The notes under the pieces were generated by a model, which saw nothing but the letters and a program-made list of their open reading frames with translations, was not told the DNA's origin and did no database searches. Shown here piece after piece: positions 44,113 to 53,628 of a stretch of DNA of 64,000 bases. Every line of letters begins with the position of its first letter. The first letter of the stretch is position 1. Where the stretch lies: contig CAXPOZ010000003.1 of assembly GCA_964219355.1 (NCBI GenBank), forward strand, positions 62,001 through 126,000, read 5' to 3'. The DNA is from Parvularcula sp964219355 (GTDB lineage Bacteria; Pseudomonadota; Alphaproteobacteria; Caulobacterales; Parvularculaceae). A program made the translations under genes and the position numbers.

Positions 44113-46827
44113 ATGCTTGCAGGGACATCTTTTCACCGGCTCAAGCCCTGGGCCCTTCTGACGACCGCTGTGATAGCGCTTGCTGCCTGTGGCGGCGGCG
44201 ACAAAGACACAGAGCCGCAGGACGGGGACGCACAAATCAGCGCCGCCAAGCCGATGGAACATGGCAGTGCACCCCCTGCCGAAAACAGCAGCCCCGCCTA
44301 TCTCGACACCTCCCTCTCCTTTGAGGAACGCGCCGCGGACATCGTCTCGCGCATGACGCTCGAGGAGAAGGCCTGGCAGATGTACGACAAATCGCCCGCC
44401 ATCGAACGGCTGGGGATCCCTGAATATAACTGGTGGAACGAGGCGCTCCACGGCGTTGCCCGCGCCGGAGAAGCGACTGTCTTCCCGCAGGCAATCGGCC
44501 TTGCCGCAACATGGGATGAGGATCTCATGTTCGAAGTCGCCACGACCATCTCCGATGAAGGCCGCGCCAAATATCACTATCTGCTCGCCGAAGATGATCA
44601 CCCGATGTATGGCGGGCTGACCTTCTGGACACCGAACATCAATATCTTCCGCGACCCGCGCTGGGGCCGCGGGCAGGAAACCTATGGTGAGGATCCGTTC
44701 CTGACCGGCCGTATGGCGATCAATTTCGTCAGCGGCATGCAGGGTGATGACGAGAAATACTGGAAGACCGTCACCACGGTGAAGCACTATGCCGTGCATT
44801 CGGGCCCCGAGCCATCACGCCACCGCGATGATTACCGTCCGACGACCACGGATCTTTGGGAGACCTATCTCACCGCCTTCAAGATGGCGTTCGATGAGAC
44901 TGATGTCGCCTCCGTCATGTGTGCCTATAACGCCGTGAACGGACAGCCCGCTTGCGGCAGTGATCTGTTGATGGTCGAGCTATTGCGCGGCGAGCTCGGC
45001 TTCGATGGCTATGTCGTCTCCGATTGTGGCGCGATCGGCGATTTCTATTACGATTATGCTCATGACTATGTGGAGACACGCGCCGAAGCTGCTGCCGATT
45101 CCGTGAAACATGGCACCGACCTCAATTGCGGTGATGGTCAGGGCAACAAGATGGATGCTCTCCCGGAAGCGGTTGAGAAAGGCCTGATCACCGAAGCGGA
45201 GATCGATACTTCCGTCATCCGGCTTTTCACGGCTCGGATGAAGCTTGGCATGTTTGACGATCCGATGAATGTACCGGGCACGGACATCCCCTACTCGGAA
45301 GTCGCAAGCGCCGAGAACCTTGCGCTGTCGGCCAAGGCCGCGCGCGCTTCACTGGTCCTCCTCAAAAATGACGGCATCCTGCCGCTGGCGGAAGGCACGA
45401 AAGTCGCCGTCATCGGCCCGAATGCCGATAATGAAATGACGATCCTCGCCAATTACCACGGCGTCCCGACGGCGCCTGTCACGTCGCTTGAAGGGATCAC
45501 GGCGAAGATCGGCGCAGAGAATGTGACCTATTCGCCGGGATCGACCATTGCCGGTGATGTCTACACGAATTACTCGGCTGTCCCGGCCAGCGTCTTCTTC
45601 CATGAAGGCGCGGATGGCGAGCTCGAGCCGGGCCTTAAGGCCGCCTACTACACCGATCCCAAACGCTCGGGCGAACCGGTGAAGGAGCAGATCGATCCCA
45701 ATATCGATTTCTACTGGCATCGCGCACCGACTACTGACGGTCTCAATGACGAATTCGGCGCAAGCTGGGAAGGCGTCCTCGTGCCTGAGGCGGACGGCGC
45801 CTACCGGTTTGAAGTCTCTCGCTGGGCCGAAGCCACGATCAATGGCGAGAAGATCAATGACGCCACACTCGACCTCAAGGCTGGCGAGCAATACGCGATC
45901 AAATTCGAGCTGACCTTCGAGAGCGGCTGGACCCGCGACGGGCTTGAGAAATTTGCGCATCTCAACTGGGTCGACACCTCCCGCGATCTTGAGGCCGAGG
46001 CCATGGCGGCGGCGGACGCAGCCGATGTCATCCTCTTCTTCGGCGGCATTGATGCCAATCTCGAAGGCGAGGAAATGAGCGTCGAGATCGACGGCTTCCT
46101 TGGCGGTGACCGGACGCATATGAAAATGCCGGCCCCTCAGGAGGCGCTGATCAAGAAGCTGCACGCCACCGGCAAGCCGGTCGTGCTGGTCAATTTCTCG
46201 GGCAGCGCCATGGCGCTCAACTGGGAGAATGAGAACCTGCCCGCGATCGTGCAGGCCTTCTATCCCGGCGAGAAAACGGGCGATGCGATTGCTGAGCTTC
46301 TCTGGGGTGAGTTCAGCCCCTCGGGCCGCCTGCCGGTGACGTTCTATACATCGCTCGACGGCATCCCCGCCTTTGACGATTACACCATGCAGAACCGGAC
46401 GTATAAATATTATACGGGCGAGCCGCTCTATCCGTTCGGCTACGGTCTTTCCTATACGAGCTTTGAATATTCGGAACTTGTCCTGCCCGAAGCTCCGAAT
46501 GGCTCGGAACCAATGGAGGTGAGCGTCACGGTCACGAATACCGGCGACATGGCCGGCCGCGAGGTCGTCCAGCTCTATCTGCAGCATGCGGAGAAGGCGA
46601 ATGTGTCGGTGCCTAATGTCGAGCTTGTCTCATTCGACGTGGTCGATCTCGCGCCGGGGGCTAGCGAGACGCTGAGCTTCACCCTGACACCTGAAAGCCT
46701 TGGCTATTACAGTGAGGATGGCGAGCTTGTCGCACCGACCGGCACGGCCACCCTCTCTGCAGGCGGCGGCCAGCCGGGCTATTTCGAGGGCGCTGTCTCT
46801 GAAACGGTGAGCTTCGGCGGGGAGTGA
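44113..46827 (+). CDS. Glycoside hydrolase family 3 lipoprotein with PA14 insert
   Basis: A 904-residue GH3 enzyme, probably a beta-glucosidase or beta-xylosidase. The leader ends in LAAC (Cys26), a good lipobox, followed by GGGDKD, so it is lipid-anchored. The catalytic barrel (about 65-400) has EYNWWNEALHGVAR, DPRWGRGQETYGEDP and the nucleophile Asp304 in GYVVSDCGAI. A second alpha/beta domain (HFGGIDANLEGE region) and an inserted PA14 domain (about 505-620, GLKAAYYTDPKRSG to EVSRWAEATINGEKI) precede a C-terminal Fn3-like domain ending SYTSFEYSEL... AGGGAG eight bases before the ATG supports the start. It is a single-gene unit ended by a terminator. Confidence 0.93.
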   Translation: MLAGTSFHRLKPWALLTTAVIALAACGGGDKDTEPQDGDAQISAAKPMEHGSAPPAENSSPAYLDTSLSFEERAADIVSRMTLEEKAWQMYDKSPAIERLGIPEYNWWNEALHGVARAGEATVFPQAIGLAATWDEDLMFEVATTISDEGRAKYHYLLAEDDHPMYGGLTFWTPNINIFRDPRWGRGQETYGEDPFLTGRMAINFVSGMQGDDEKYWKTVTTVKHYAVHSGPEPSRHRDDYRPTTTDLWETYLTAFKMAFDETDVASVMCAYNAVNGQPACGSDLLMVELLRGELGFDGYVVSDCGAIGDFYYDYAHDYVETRAEAAADSVKHGTDLNCGDGQGNKMDALPEAVEKGLITEAEIDTSVIRLFTARMKLGMFDDPMNVPGTDIPYSEVASAENLALSAKAARASLVLLKNDGILPLAEGTKVAVIGPNADNEMTILANYHGVPTAPVTSLEGITAKIGAENVTYSPGSTIAGDVYTNYSAVPASVFFHEGADGELEPGLKAAYYTDPKRSGEPVKEQIDPNIDFYWHRAPTTDGLNDEFGASWEGVLVPEADGAYRFEVSRWAEATINGEKINDATLDLKAGEQYAIKFELTFESGWTRDGLEKFAHLNWVDTSRDLEAEAMAAADAADVILFFGGIDANLEGEEMSVEIDGFLGGDRTHMKMPAPQEALIKKLHATGKPVVLVNFSGSAMALNWENENLPAIVQAFYPGEKTGDAIAELLWGEFSPSGRLPVTFYTSLDGIPAFDDYTMQNRTYKYYTGEPLYPFGYGLSYTSFEYSELVLPEAPNGSEPMEVSVTVTNTGDMAGREVVQLYLQHAEKANVSVPNVELVSFDVVDLAPGASETLSFTLTPESLGYYSEDGELVAPTGTATLSAGGGQPGYFEGAVSETVSFGGE

Positions 46828-46850
46828 TCCCGGCGCATGACCTCAAAAAC

Positions 46851-46874
46851 AAAGGGGCCCATCAGGGCCCCTTT
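46851..46874. terminator. Bidirectional terminator between GH3 and mnmA
   Basis: AAAGGGGCCC (46851-46860) pairs with GGGCCCCTTT (46865-46874) over ATCA. A T run follows on the plus strand and A run precedes it, so it can end both convergent genes. Confidence 0.93.
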
Positions 46875-46879
46875 TTCTT

Positions 46880-48043
46880 TCAACTCGCTTCGGCAAGCGG
46901 TACACGAACCGTCTGACGGATCCAGCCGCCGCCCAGGACGCGGTCATCCGTCTCATCGGTGGCGTAGAAGACGCAAGCCTGACCGGGCGCAACGCCCTCC
47001 TGTGGCTCATCGAAGGTGACCGTCGCGCGGCGCCCCTCAATCCGCACAGTCGCAGGCTCAGGCGGCCGGGTTGAGCGGACCTTCACACGGACGGGGATAT
47101 CAGCTGCGCTGTCATCGCCCAGCCAGTTCACCTCATCGAGCGTGACGCCTGCGACATCGAGCGCCGATTTCGGCCCGACAATCACCTGCGCCCTTTCTGC
47201 ATCGAGACGAACGACATAGACCGGCTCTGCAAGCCCGCCGATATCAAGACCGCGGCGCTGACCCACCGTATAGTGAATAACGCCCATATGCCTGCCCAGC
47301 ACCGTACCGTCGATATACACGATCTCGCCGGGACGTGACGCCCCGGGGCGCAGCCGCTCAACGACGGAGGCATATTTGCCTTCCGGCACAAAGCAGATGT
47401 CCTGGCTGTCCGGCTTGTCCGCCACAACGAGGCCAAGCTCCGTTGCCAGCTCCCGCGTCACCGATTTCGGCAGATCACCTAGAGGGAAGCGCAGGAAGCC
47501 CAGCTGCTCTTTGGTCGTCGAGAACAGAAAATAGCTCTGGTCCTTGCCTGCATCCGCTGCGCGGCGCAGCGCTAGGCCGTCTTCATCATCCGTACGGCGA
47601 ATATAATGCCCGGTCGCCATCGCGACAGCGCCGAGATCGCGTGCAGTTTCCAAGAGATCCTTGAACTTCACCCGCTCATTACAGCGCACGCAAGGGATCG
47701 GCGTCGCGCCCGCAAGATAGGTGTCGGCAAATTCCTCCATCACCTGCTCGCCAAAGCGGTCTTCATAATCGAGGACATAATGCGGGATGCCCAGCGCCTC
47801 GGACACGCGCCTTGCGTCATGGATATCCTGACCCGCGCAGCAAGCCCCCTTTTTCTGGATCGCCGCGCCATGATCATAAAGCTGGAGCGTAATGCCAACC
47901 GCATCATAGCCCGCACGGTGGACAAGCGCCGCCGTCACAGAGCTGTCGACGCCGCCTGACATCGCGACGACCACACGGGCGCCTTTGGGCACGCCGAGGT
48001 CGAGTTCTGCCGCAATCCGGTCGGTAAGGGGTGTGTCAGTCAT
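46880..48043 (-). CDS. mnmA: tRNA-specific 2-thiouridylase MnmA
   Basis: A 387-residue enzyme that thiolates U34 of tRNA-Lys, -Glu and -Gln. The PP-loop VVVAMSGGVDSSVTAAL binds ATP; the catalytic cysteines lie in PCVRCNERVKF and in SQDICFVPEGKY. The C-terminal beta-barrel ends the protein. Three in-frame ATGs (48070, 48052, 48043) are possible; MTDTPLTDRIAAELDLG at 48043 is preferred since it leaves a 26-base gap to the divergent aminotransferase. It converges on the GH3 gene. tRNA-Lys(TTT), one of its substrates, is also in this window. Confidence 0.95.
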   Translation of the reverse strand: MTDTPLTDRIAAELDLGVPKGARVVVAMSGGVDSSVTAALVHRAGYDAVGITLQLYDHGAAIQKKGACCAGQDIHDARRVSEALGIPHYVLDYEDRFGEQVMEEFADTYLAGATPIPCVRCNERVKFKDLLETARDLGAVAMATGHYIRRTDDEDGLALRRAADAGKDQSYFLFSTTKEQLGFLRFPLGDLPKSVTRELATELGLVVADKPDSQDICFVPEGKYASVVERLRPGASRPGEIVYIDGTVLGRHMGVIHYTVGQRRGLDIGGLAEPVYVVRLDAERAQVIVGPKSALDVAGVTLDEVNWLGDDSAADIPVRVKVRSTRPPEPATVRIEGRRATVTFDEPQEGVAPGQACVFYATDETDDRVLGGGWIRQTVRVPLAEAS

Positions 48044-48069
48044 CGGACGCATATAAGAGATGGACAACA

Positions 48070-49218
48070 ATGAAGAAAGGCTGTGCCTTGAGACCCGAAA
48101 TCCGCCCCTTTCACGCCATGACCATCGGGGCTGCCGCCTTCCGCATGCAGGAAGCGGGCGAGCCCGTCATTCATATGGAATATGGCCAGCCCTCGGCGCG
48201 GCCCCCCGAAGCGGTGATGGATGCCGCGCGGGCGATGCTCGATGACGGGGTGAAGGGCTATTGGGAGAGCGATGAGCTCAAATCCCTGATCGCGGGGAGT
48301 TATCGGGAGCTCTATGGCAGTACTGTTGCCCCGGAGAATGTGATCCTGACCTGCGGCGCCTCCCCGGCCCTGTCGCTCGCGCTGATGACGGCGTTCGATC
48401 CCGGCGCGCGGATCGCCATGGCCCGGCCCGGCTATGTCGCTCACCGCAATGTCGTTACAGGCCTGCACATGCACCCCGTCGAGCTGCCCTGCGATGCGGC
48501 GACCGGGTTCCAGTTGACCGCCGCGATGCTCGCAGGGCTCGACCCCGCACCGGACGGGGTGATCCTTGCCAGCCCCGCCAACCCGACCGGCTCGATCATC
48601 CCCCGTATGGAGATGGAGAAGATCGCTGAGGTCTGCCGGGAACGGAATATCCGGATCATCTCGGATGAGATCTATATCCGCCTGACCTATGGCGAGCCGG
48701 CGGCGAGCATTTCTGAGTTCACAGGCGACGCCTTCATCGTGAACAGCTTCTCGAAATATTACGTCATGCCGGGCTGGCGGCTCGGCTGGGTTGTTGTACC
48801 CGAGGAGCATCGCGAGCGTGCCGTCGCTTATATGAGCAATTTCTTCCTGACGCCGCCATCGCTCTCGCAGGAAGCGGGGATTGCGAGTTTCAGGTGCACG
48901 GAAGAATTAGATGCGCTGATCGGGGTCTATCGCCGGAACCGGCAGATGTTGCTCGAGAAACTGCCCGCTTTGGGCATGACGGAAATGGCGCCACCCGATG
49001 GCGCCTTCTACATCTATGGCCGTGTCGATCAGTTCACCGATGACAGCCGTGATCTGTGCCTTGAGTTGCTGAAAGACACGGGCGTTGCCACCGCCTCAGG
49101 CGTCGATTTCGATCCCGTCGAGGGTCACCGCTTCATGCGGTTCAGCTTTGCCGTGACGGAAGCTGAGGTGCGCGATGCCATTGAGCGCATCACGCCTTGG
49201 CTCACTGCGCGCGGATGA
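48070..49218 (+). CDS. PLP-dependent aminotransferase, class I/II
   Basis: A 382-residue fold-type I aminotransferase. It has LTCGASPALSLALMTAFDPG, the Asn in SPANPTGSII, the Asp/Tyr SDEIYIRLTYG, and the Schiff-base Lys in NSFSKYYVMPGWRLGWV with the following Arg. Substrate not determinable; aspartate- or aromatic-type aminotransferase is likely. The ATG at 48070 lies just 26 bases from the divergent mnmA start, so the promoters must overlap each other's 5' ends. The stop overlaps the start of the DUF3445 gene (ATGA), pointing to coupled expression. Confidence 0.87.
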   Translation: MKKGCALRPEIRPFHAMTIGAAAFRMQEAGEPVIHMEYGQPSARPPEAVMDAARAMLDDGVKGYWESDELKSLIAGSYRELYGSTVAPENVILTCGASPALSLALMTAFDPGARIAMARPGYVAHRNVVTGLHMHPVELPCDAATGFQLTAAMLAGLDPAPDGVILASPANPTGSIIPRMEMEKIAEVCRERNIRIISDEIYIRLTYGEPAASISEFTGDAFIVNSFSKYYVMPGWRLGWVVVPEEHRERAVAYMSNFFLTPPSLSQEAGIASFRCTEELDALIGVYRRNRQMLLEKLPALGMTEMAPPDGAFYIYGRVDQFTDDSRDLCLELLKDTGVATASGVDFDPVEGHRFMRFSFAVTEAEVRDAIERITPWLTARG

Positions 49219-50102
49219 GCACCTCCCCCTATATCCCGTTCGAGAATGGCCATCCGGGGTTCAAGATTGCCTTAAAGCCGCTTGACCCTGCGCGATGGAT
49301 TGAACCCGATGAAGGGCTGGGCGACCGGCTTACGGAGAAAGCGCACCTTGATGAGACAGCAGCGGACGAAGTTTTCCGGGCGAGTCCTGAGGCTGATGCC
49401 GCCCAGCGCGAAACTCTCCGTTTGCTGAGCAGATATCTGCTGGAGCATCACCCCTCCTTTTATTGGAAGGATGGCTCGGTCATTCATCTGCCGACGGCGA
49501 AACGATGCATCGATCTTTCCTCCGGTGAGCCGCCGCTGAAACTCGCAGGGCAACTCGTCGATGATGATCTCTGCCTGATGATGCGGGACGAGGACGGTCG
49601 CTGGCGTCTGATGGCGGCGAGCCTGCACTTTCCCTCGCACTGGTCGCTGGGCGAGAAGTTCGGAAAGAGCATGGCCGAGATCCACACGCCCGTGCCGGCC
49701 TTCGTGGAAGAAATGGATAAGCGCGTCGCGCGCATCTTCGACAATCTGAGACGTGAACAGCCGGTCTGGCGGCTCAACTGGTCGCTGCATGACGAGCCGG
49801 GCCTACATCTGCCGGGGCCGACCGGCGGCCCGCGTTTCGCTGGGGTCGAGGGCGCGAGCCTTCTTGCCAAGGCCTTCCTGCGGGTCGAGCGCCAGACCCT
49901 CACAAAGCTGCCCGAGACGGGCGCGATCCTTTTCACCATCAAGACCTATCAGGATCCCCTGCCCGCGCTTCTCACCCATGGCGGGCCCGACATGGTCCAC
50001 GACCTTCACGCAGGCCTCAGCGCGATGAATGCGGATCAGCTTTCCTATAAGGGCCTGACCGACGCACGAGACCGGGTGCTGGCAGCGATCGCCGAGACCT
50101 AG
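49215..50102 (+). CDS. DUF3445 protein (heme-dependent oxidative N-demethylase family)
   Basis: A 295-residue protein of the DUF3445 family, some members of which are heme-dependent oxidative N-demethylase subunits. The core DGRWRLMAASLHFPSHWSLGEKFGKSMAEIHTPVP with conserved His and Trp is recognisable, and FTIKTYQDPLPAL is near the C terminus. The natural substrate is unknown. The start at 49215 overlaps the aminotransferase stop; the longer frame from 49197 would lie within that gene. A coupled aminotransferase could supply or process an N-methylated amine, but this is inference. Confidence 0.82.
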   Translation: MSTSPYIPFENGHPGFKIALKPLDPARWIEPDEGLGDRLTEKAHLDETAADEVFRASPEADAAQRETLRLLSRYLLEHHPSFYWKDGSVIHLPTAKRCIDLSSGEPPLKLAGQLVDDDLCLMMRDEDGRWRLMAASLHFPSHWSLGEKFGKSMAEIHTPVPAFVEEMDKRVARIFDNLRREQPVWRLNWSLHDEPGLHLPGPTGGPRFAGVEGASLLAKAFLRVERQTLTKLPETGAILFTIKTYQDPLPALLTHGGPDMVHDLHAGLSAMNADQLSYKGLTDARDRVLAAIAET

Positions 50103-50171
50103 AGAAACTCTATAGGTCATCAGCTATGCGTGATTGTGGGAGCGGGCCGGACGGGGCTAGATGCCTCCATC

Positions 50172-51155
50172 ATGGAATATAGCGACAACGTTCTTGGCCT
50201 CATCGGCAATACCCCGCTCGTCAAACTCCGCCGCGCATCGGAGGAGACAGGCTGCACCATTCTCGGCAAGGCCGAGTTCCTGAACCCCGGCCAGTCGGTG
50301 AAGGACCGCGCCGCGCTCGGTATCATCGAGGCGGCCGAAGCCGCAGGCGAGCTGCAGCCCGGCGGGACCATCGTCGAAGGCACGGCCGGCAATACCGGCA
50401 TCGGGCTCTGCCTTGTCGGAAAGGCTAAGGGGTACACGGTCAAAATCGTCATGCCCAGGACCCAGAGCGAAGAGAAAAAGAACGCGATCCGCCTCCTCGG
50501 CGGGGAGCTGATCGAGGTCGATGCGGTCCCTTACTCAAACCCCGACAATTACATCCATGTCTCCGAGCGGCTCGCGAAAGAGACCGAAAATGCGATCTGG
50601 GCGAACCAGTTCGACAATGTCGAAAACCGGAACGCCCATTACAAAACGACCGGGCCTGAGATCTGGGAGCAGACCGGCGGCAAGGTCGACGGCTTTATCT
50701 GCGCGGTTGGCTCAGGGGGCACGCTGGGTGGCATTTCCCGTGCCCTGAAAGAGCGCGGCGATGTGAAGATCGGTCTCGCCGACCCCTTTGGCGCCAAACT
50801 CTATAGCTGGGTGAAGACCGGCGAGCTGGAGGCCGAAGGCGGCTCCGTCATGGAAGGGATCGGTCAGGGCCGGATTACGGCCAATGTCGAGGGGACCGAG
50901 ATCGATGAGGCTTACCGGATTTCCGATGCGGAGGCGCTCGAAATCCTCTTTGCCCTGACGACCGAGGAAGGCTTGTGCCTTGGCGGCTCCGCAGGGATCA
51001 ATATTGCCGGGGCCATCGCGCTCGCAAAGGATCTCGGGCCCGGTCACACCATCGTCACCATGCTGTGCGATTACGGCAACCGCTATCAGTCCAAGCTCTA
51101 TAATCCCACATGGCTGACCGAGAAGGGCCTGCCGACGCCGTCCTGGCTGAGCTGA
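50172..51155 (+). CDS. cysK: Cysteine synthase A
   Basis: A 327-residue PLP enzyme that makes cysteine from O-acetylserine and sulfide. The N terminus DNVLGLIGNTPLVKL, the Schiff-base Lys in NPGQSVKDRAA, the PLP-phosphate loop VEGTAGNTGIGL, and GGTLGGISR are in the family order. The ATG at 50172 gives the usual start; the GTG at 50130 would add 14 foreign residues. It stands in a run of plus-strand genes with a CsaA-like gene four bases downstream and a MetC-like lyase a little further, a sulfur-amino-acid grouping. Confidence 0.93.
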   Translation: MEYSDNVLGLIGNTPLVKLRRASEETGCTILGKAEFLNPGQSVKDRAALGIIEAAEAAGELQPGGTIVEGTAGNTGIGLCLVGKAKGYTVKIVMPRTQSEEKKNAIRLLGGELIEVDAVPYSNPDNYIHVSERLAKETENAIWANQFDNVENRNAHYKTTGPEIWEQTGGKVDGFICAVGSGGTLGGISRALKERGDVKIGLADPFGAKLYSWVKTGELEAEGGSVMEGIGQGRITANVEGTEIDEAYRISDAEALEILFALTTEEGLCLGGSAGINIAGAIALAKDLGPGHTIVTMLCDYGNRYQSKLYNPTWLTEKGLPTPSWLS

Positions 51156-51159
51156 CCTT

Positions 51160-51531
51160 ATGCATCTGATCCATGATCCTGCGGCGCCTCCTCTGCCGAT
51201 TGTCGAGTTTGACGAGTTCCTCAAGCTCGACATCCGCATCGGCACAATCATCGAGGCAGCGGACTTCCCCGAAGCGCGCAAGCCTGCGCTTAAGCTGCGG
51301 ATTGATTTTGGCGACGGCGTCGGGGTGAAGAAAAGCTCCGTGCAGATCACCGAGCATTACCAGCCCGATGAGCTGATCGGCCGTCAGGTCATGGCGGTCG
51401 TCAATTTCGCGCCGCGCCAGATCGGCCCGGTCCGTTCAGAAGTGCTGACACTGGGTTTTGCAGATCGCGACGGACACATTATCCTCGGGGCAGCCGACAA
51501 GCCTGTCCCGAATGGAGCCCGCCTCGCATGA
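51160..51531 (+). CDS. CsaA-like tRNA-binding-domain protein
   Basis: A 123-residue OB-fold protein with the EMAP-II/CsaA tRNA-binding pattern: LDIRIGTIIEAADFPEARKPALKLRIDFGDGVGVKKSSVQI, then NFAPRQIGPVRSEVLTLGF. CsaA-type proteins bind tRNA-like structures and have been linked to export chaperoning. It starts five bases after cysK and its stop overlaps the GNAT start (ATGA), so it is co-transcribed with them. Confidence 0.88.
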   Translation: MHLIHDPAAPPLPIVEFDEFLKLDIRIGTIIEAADFPEARKPALKLRIDFGDGVGVKKSSVQITEHYQPDELIGRQVMAVVNFAPRQIGPVRSEVLTLGFADRDGHIILGAADKPVPNGARLA

Positions 51532-52073
51532 GTGCCAAGCAGATCACACGGTCCGCGCCCGAACGCCACAAGGTGACCATCACCTATCTGGAGCAGACGC
51601 ACCCGCCCCAGCCCCACGCCGTGGCGCGCCCGGCGGCGAATGTCGCGATCCTGCGCTGTGAGACCCCGCCGGTAGATTTCTACCGTCATCTCTACAACGC
51701 GGTCGGCGAGGCCCATAAATGGGTCAGCCGCCGTTACCTTGAGGATGATATCCTCAAATCCCTGATCCATGCCGAGACGGTCAGGATTTACGTTCTTTAT
51801 ACTGATGGATGGCCGGCTGGCTTCGCCGAGATAGATATCGCAAAGCCCGAGACTCCTGTTATCCGCTTTTACGGCATCGTGCCGGAAGCCCAGCGTCAGG
51901 GTCTTGGCCGCTGGTTCTTCCATGAAATTCTGGGGCTGATCTGGGCGGAGGGACCGAAATCCGTCCGTATCGATACCTGTTCGATGGACAGCCCTTCCGC
52001 CCTCCGGCTCTATCAGCGGGCCGGTTTCGACGTAATTGGCCAGGAAGCTGGCCTGATTGAGTGGTATGGATGA
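51528..52073 (+). CDS. GNAT-family N-acetyltransferase
   Basis: A 181-residue acetyltransferase. The CoA loop reads VPEAQRQGLGRWFFHEI (Q-x-x-G-x-G), the fold's second strand gives FAEIDIAKPETPVIRFYGIV, and IDTCSMDSPSALRLYQRAGFDVIGQE closes it. The substrate is unknown. Both ends overlap neighbouring genes by four bases (ATGA), linking it to the CsaA-like gene and to the MetC-like lyase. Confidence 0.87.
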   Translation: MSAKQITRSAPERHKVTITYLEQTHPPQPHAVARPAANVAILRCETPPVDFYRHLYNAVGEAHKWVSRRYLEDDILKSLIHAETVRIYVLYTDGWPAGFAEIDIAKPETPVIRFYGIVPEAQRQGLGRWFFHEILGLIWAEGPKSVRIDTCSMDSPSALRLYQRAGFDVIGQEAGLIEWYG

Positions 52074-53212
52074 AGGGACCGACAAAAGACGCCCATAAGG
52101 GCCGCCCGGCAGAAGGCGTCAGAATGGTCAACCCGGCGGTCGAGTGCGGCTCGACCGTTCTCTTTCCGGATTATGCGAGTTTCCGGGCGCAGAACCGCCC
52201 GTGGCATTACGGCCGGATGGGCACGCCTACGCATAAGGCGCTGGAGGAAAGCCTTGGCGAGCTTGAAGGGGCCGAGCATGTCTCGCTGACGGGTTCAGGG
52301 CTGGCCGCCTGTACGCTTGCGATCCTCAGTGTCGTGAAGAAAGGCGGTCATCTGCTCGTCACCGACAGCGCCTATGAGCCGACCCGCGCATTTTGCGATA
52401 TCTATCTTCAATCACTCGGCATCGAGACGACCTATTTCGACCCGCATGCGGATGAAGCCGGGATAAGGGAGCTGGTCAGACCGAATACGCAAGGGATCTT
52501 GTGTGAATCGCCGGGCTCGTTGACCTTTGAGGTCCAGGACATCCCCGCCATTGTGCGCGGTGCGGGCGATATCCCGGTGATCGTTGATAATACCTATGGC
52601 GCAGGGGTACACTACAAACCGCTGGAACTGGGGGCTGCGATCAGTCTTCAGGCGCTGACCAAATATGTCGGCGGGCATTCGGACCTCCTGATGGGAGCCG
52701 TCATTGCCCGGAAGGATCTGGCAACCGCCGTGCAGCGCACCGCGCGGGTGCTCGGCATCTCCGTTTCCGGCAAGGATGCCTCCCTCGCCCATCGCGGTCT
52801 GCGCACGCTTCACCGGCGGCTCGATGTCCATGAAGCAAGCGGCCTTGCTGTCGCCCGCTGGCTGGAAGACCGGCCCGAAATTGCCTCAGTCCTTCATCCG
52901 GGGCTCGAAAGCCATCCCGATCATGCCCTCTGGATGCGTGATGGGACGGGTACGAATGGTCTATTCTCGGTGATTGCCGACTGGGAGGACGAAGAAACGA
53001 CCGGCCAGTTCATCGATGCGCTTCATTACTTTGGGCTCGGCTATAGCTGGGGCGGGTATGAGAGCCTGTGCCTGCCCGCCTGGCCCGTCAAAGTCAGAAG
53101 CGCTGTGCCGTGGACGGAGACCCGCCAGCTCCTGCGCTTCCATATCGGTCTTGAAGACGTATCGGACTTGACGGCAGACCTCGAAAACGCCTTCGATATG
53201 CTCAAACGATAA
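52070..53212 (+). CDS. metC: Cystathionine beta-lyase-like Cys/Met metabolism PLP enzyme
   Basis: A 380-residue PLP enzyme of the Cys/Met metabolism family. HYGRMGTPTHKALEESLGELEGAEH, LLVTDSAYEPTRAFCD, VIVDNTYGAG, and the Schiff-base Lys in ALTKYVGGHSDLLMG are present. The YESLCLPAWP segment near the C terminus fits beta-lyases, so MetC is the best name; a gamma-synthase or gamma-lyase is not excluded. The ATG overlaps the preceding stop (ATGA). With cysK upstream, it fits sulfur amino-acid metabolism. Confidence 0.85.
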   Translation: MKGPTKDAHKGRPAEGVRMVNPAVECGSTVLFPDYASFRAQNRPWHYGRMGTPTHKALEESLGELEGAEHVSLTGSGLAACTLAILSVVKKGGHLLVTDSAYEPTRAFCDIYLQSLGIETTYFDPHADEAGIRELVRPNTQGILCESPGSLTFEVQDIPAIVRGAGDIPVIVDNTYGAGVHYKPLELGAAISLQALTKYVGGHSDLLMGAVIARKDLATAVQRTARVLGISVSGKDASLAHRGLRTLHRRLDVHEASGLAVARWLEDRPEIASVLHPGLESHPDHALWMRDGTGTNGLFSVIADWEDEETTGQFIDALHYFGLGYSWGGYESLCLPAWPVKVRSAVPWTETRQLLRFHIGLEDVSDLTADLENAFDMLKR

Positions 53213-53226
53213 AAGGGGTGACGGCG

Positions 53227-53550
53227 ATGAAACTGGCCATCGGCATTGCGGCATTGGGACTCCTCGTCTCCGCCTGCGAGACGACGTCGGGTTTTTCGAA
53301 TGAGCCTTCCTTCGTCATGGTCAAAACCGAGCCGAATGATGCGACCATCACCTTCGTGAACGGCACGAGCTGTGAGACGCCTTGCCGGGTCGGCGTCATT
53401 GATGAAGTGCCTCTCACCATCGCGCGGACAGGGTATAAGGCGCACCGCATGGTGCTGACCCGGAAAACGAAGAAATCCATCCTCGTCAAACTCGAACGAA
53501 CTGTCGTTGAGACGGAACTTGAGGCCGTCGAGCTCCCCGACCTGCAATAG
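53227..53550 (+). CDS. PEGA-domain lipoprotein
   Basis: A 107-residue lipoprotein: the leader ends in LVSAC, a good lipobox. The mature part (FVMVKTEPNDATITFVNGTSCETPCRVGV) is a PEGA domain, with the usual 'surface peptide' pattern and a Cys pair. PEGA lipoproteins are envelope proteins of unspecified role. GGGG eight bases before the ATG at 53227 favours it over the GTG at 53218. It follows metC by 14 bases and may be cotranscribed. Confidence 0.8.
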   Translation: MKLAIGIAALGLLVSACETTSGFSNEPSFVMVKTEPNDATITFVNGTSCETPCRVGVIDEVPLTIARTGYKAHRMVLTRKTKKSILVKLERTVVETELEAVELPDLQ

Positions 53551-53628
53551 ATCAGCCCCGGCTTCTCCCTCGCCAAGCTCGTCTGCACATGGTAACCCTG
53601 TCGCGGGGTGTCGCGATGCGAGTGGGTC

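Noticed and set aside
44028..44324. 98-residue plus-strand frame at the start of the GH3 gene
   Set aside because: It overlaps the GH3 gene in another frame and lacks any recognisable feature.
45349..46587. 412-residue minus-strand open frame
   Set aside because: It is antisense to the GH3 gene with its PA14 and Fn3-like domains; no domain recognised on this strand.
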